DNA of 5,314 bases from Thermoplasmata archaeon (GTDB lineage Archaea > Thermoplasmatota > Thermoplasmata > UBA10834): contig JALOTO010000118.1 of NCBI GenBank assembly GCA_025457845.1, forward strand, positions 1-5,314, written 5' to 3'. Made by a program: the position numbers and the translations under genes. This document shows, in pieces, positions 4,588 to 5,314 of the stretch (position 1 is its first letter; every line of letters begins with the position of its first letter). The notes below the pieces were generated by a model. It ran no database searches. It had not been told where the DNA came from and worked only from the letters and a program-made list of their open reading frames with translations.

Positions 4588-5314
4588 ATGCCCCACCCCA
4601 TGGAGAACGCCATCATCCTTTGCGAGGACGGGCTTGGCAGGATACGCGGCAAGACAGCTGCCGGACTTCTGAGACATTCCCTCAGGTTCCGCATCCTCGG
4701 GGTGGTGGACAGCACGAAGGCCGGCAAGGACGCCGGAGAGGTCCTCGATGGCGTCAAGAACGGCGTCCCGGTCTTCTCTTCCGTGAAGGAGGCCGTTCAG
4801 AGGTCGAATCCGAAGCCCGATTGGATCATAGTCGGGGTCGCTACGGTCGGCGGCATGCTCCCGCCGGAGTTCCGTGCCCCACTCAAGGATGCCATGGCGA
4901 GCGGGGTCGGCATCATATCCGGACTCCACGAATGGCTGGGCAACGACCCGGAGTTCAGGGCGCTCGCCGAGAAGCACGGCGTCAAGGTCGTCGACATCCG
5001 CAAGGAGCCGCCGCTCGACAAGATGCACTACTACAGGAACCTCGCCTCCAAGATGGACTGCGTCAGGATCCCGGTCCTCGGGACGGACGCGGCCAGCGGC
5101 AAGAGGACGACCGCGGTCATACTCACCAAGGAGATGAACGCCCGGGGGATCAAGACCACATTCGTCGCGACAGGCCAGACCGGCCTCCTCCAGGGCTCGA
5201 AGTACGGCGTCCCGTTGGACGCCATCCGAGGCGACTACGTCGTCGGAGAGCTCGAGAACGCCATCAACATGGCGTATGAGAACGAGAGGCCTCAGCTCAT
5301 CATCGTGGAGGGGC
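4588..5314 (+). CDS. DUF1611/COG3367 family P-loop protein (DgcN-like), 3' end outside the window
   Basis: Some 242 residues are visible and the frame is still open at the right edge. The N-terminal half is a Rossmann-like domain (IILCEDGLGRIRGKTAAGLL, then ILGVVDSTKAGKDAG) with the GLHEWLGNDPEF segment at about 112-123. The second half starts with a P-loop-like PVLGTDAASGKRTTA (about 162-176) and continues with ATGQTG (194-199). This arrangement is typical of DUF1611. The only activity I know in the family is bacterial DgcN, a D-glutamate N-acetyltransferase that works with the racemase-like DgcA; whether this archaeal member shares it cannot be judged here. Bacterial relatives usually read GTDCxVGK where this has GTDAASGK. 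Two in-frame ATGs, 4588 (MPHPMENAII) and 4600 (MENAII), are possible. Neither has a ribosome-binding site: 4588 fits the weak upstream TATA-like element, whereas 4600 fits the usual family N-terminus. It is transcribed divergently from ychF. Confidence 0.85.
   Translation, partial: MPHPMENAIILCEDGLGRIRGKTAAGLLRHSLRFRILGVVDSTKAGKDAGEVLDGVKNGVPVFSSVKEAVQRSNPKPDWIIVGVATVGGMLPPEFRAPLKDAMASGVGIISGLHEWLGNDPEFRALAEKHGVKVVDIRKEPPLDKMHYYRNLASKMDCVRIPVLGTDAASGKRTTAVILTKEMNARGIKTTFVATGQTGLLQGSKYGVPLDAIRGDYVVGELENAINMAYENERPQLIIVEG

Noticed and set aside
4486..5028. Upstream extension of the ychF frame giving a 576-residue protein
   Set aside because: It is antisense to the DUF1611 gene and crosses the promoter region, and the GTPase domain plus a strong GGGGGAG site start exactly at 4485.
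4620..5279. Plus-strand open frame of 219 codons within the DUF1611 gene
   Set aside because: Arg/Gly/Gln/His-rich shifted reading of DUF1611, which has clear family motifs in its own frame.
1..5314. Pyrrolysine (TAG) readthrough, inteins, CRISPR, tRNA, insertion sequences
   Set aside because: No in-frame TAG interrupts a conserved gene, no intein splits the polymerase motifs, and no spaced repeat array, cloverleaf or transposase is visible. All four stops being TGA is too few to mean anything.

Overview
The window most likely comes from a GC-rich euryarchaeon, possibly a Thermoplasmatota/Methanomassiliicoccales-like lineage. The support is an archaeal family-B DNA polymerase with a uracil-pocket segment and a C-terminal PCNA-binding tail, an OBG-type GTPase of the archaeal (NKxD) kind, GGTG/GGAG-type ribosome-binding sites, TATA-box-like promoter elements and strong G/C preference at third codon positions. 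The lineage assignment is inference from overall character, not from a marker-gene tree. All four visible stop codons are TGA.

Layout, left to right. (1) Positions 1-219 hold the 3' end, or possibly all, of an unrecognised plus-strand gene. (2) Positions 220-391 form a 172-bp control region with a perfect 14-bp palindrome, a TATA box and the first copy of a 21-bp tandem duplication that carries a ribosome-binding site and start codon. (3) Positions 392-886 encode a small plus-strand protein: an ATP-cone (a nucleotide-sensing domain) followed by a region resembling the double-psi beta-barrel of Cdc48/VAT N-domains. (4) Its stop lies 12 bp from the stop of the convergent polymerase gene, and one strong hairpin contains both stop codons. 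(5) On the minus strand, ychF (3298-4485) and polB (899-3298) form a tight two-gene operon with a one-base TGATG stop/start overlap. (6) A 102-bp divergent intergenic region separates ychF from (7) a plus-strand DUF1611/COG3367 gene that runs off the right end.

How the genes work together: polB is the replicative/proofreading polymerase and YchF is a ribosome-associated GTPase, so one transcript appears to carry a DNA-replication enzyme and a translation factor, with polB translation probably coupled to ychF. The ATP-cone protein is the least understood and most interesting gene. ATP-cones normally sense dATP/ATP in ribonucleotide reductase or in the repressor NrdR, and here one lies tail-to-tail with the DNA polymerase. 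A functional link to nucleotide supply is only a hypothesis. The DUF1611 protein belongs to a family that includes the D-glutamate N-acetyltransferase DgcN, but its role here is open. I see no tRNA, rRNA, CRISPR array, insertion sequence, intein or other mobile element.
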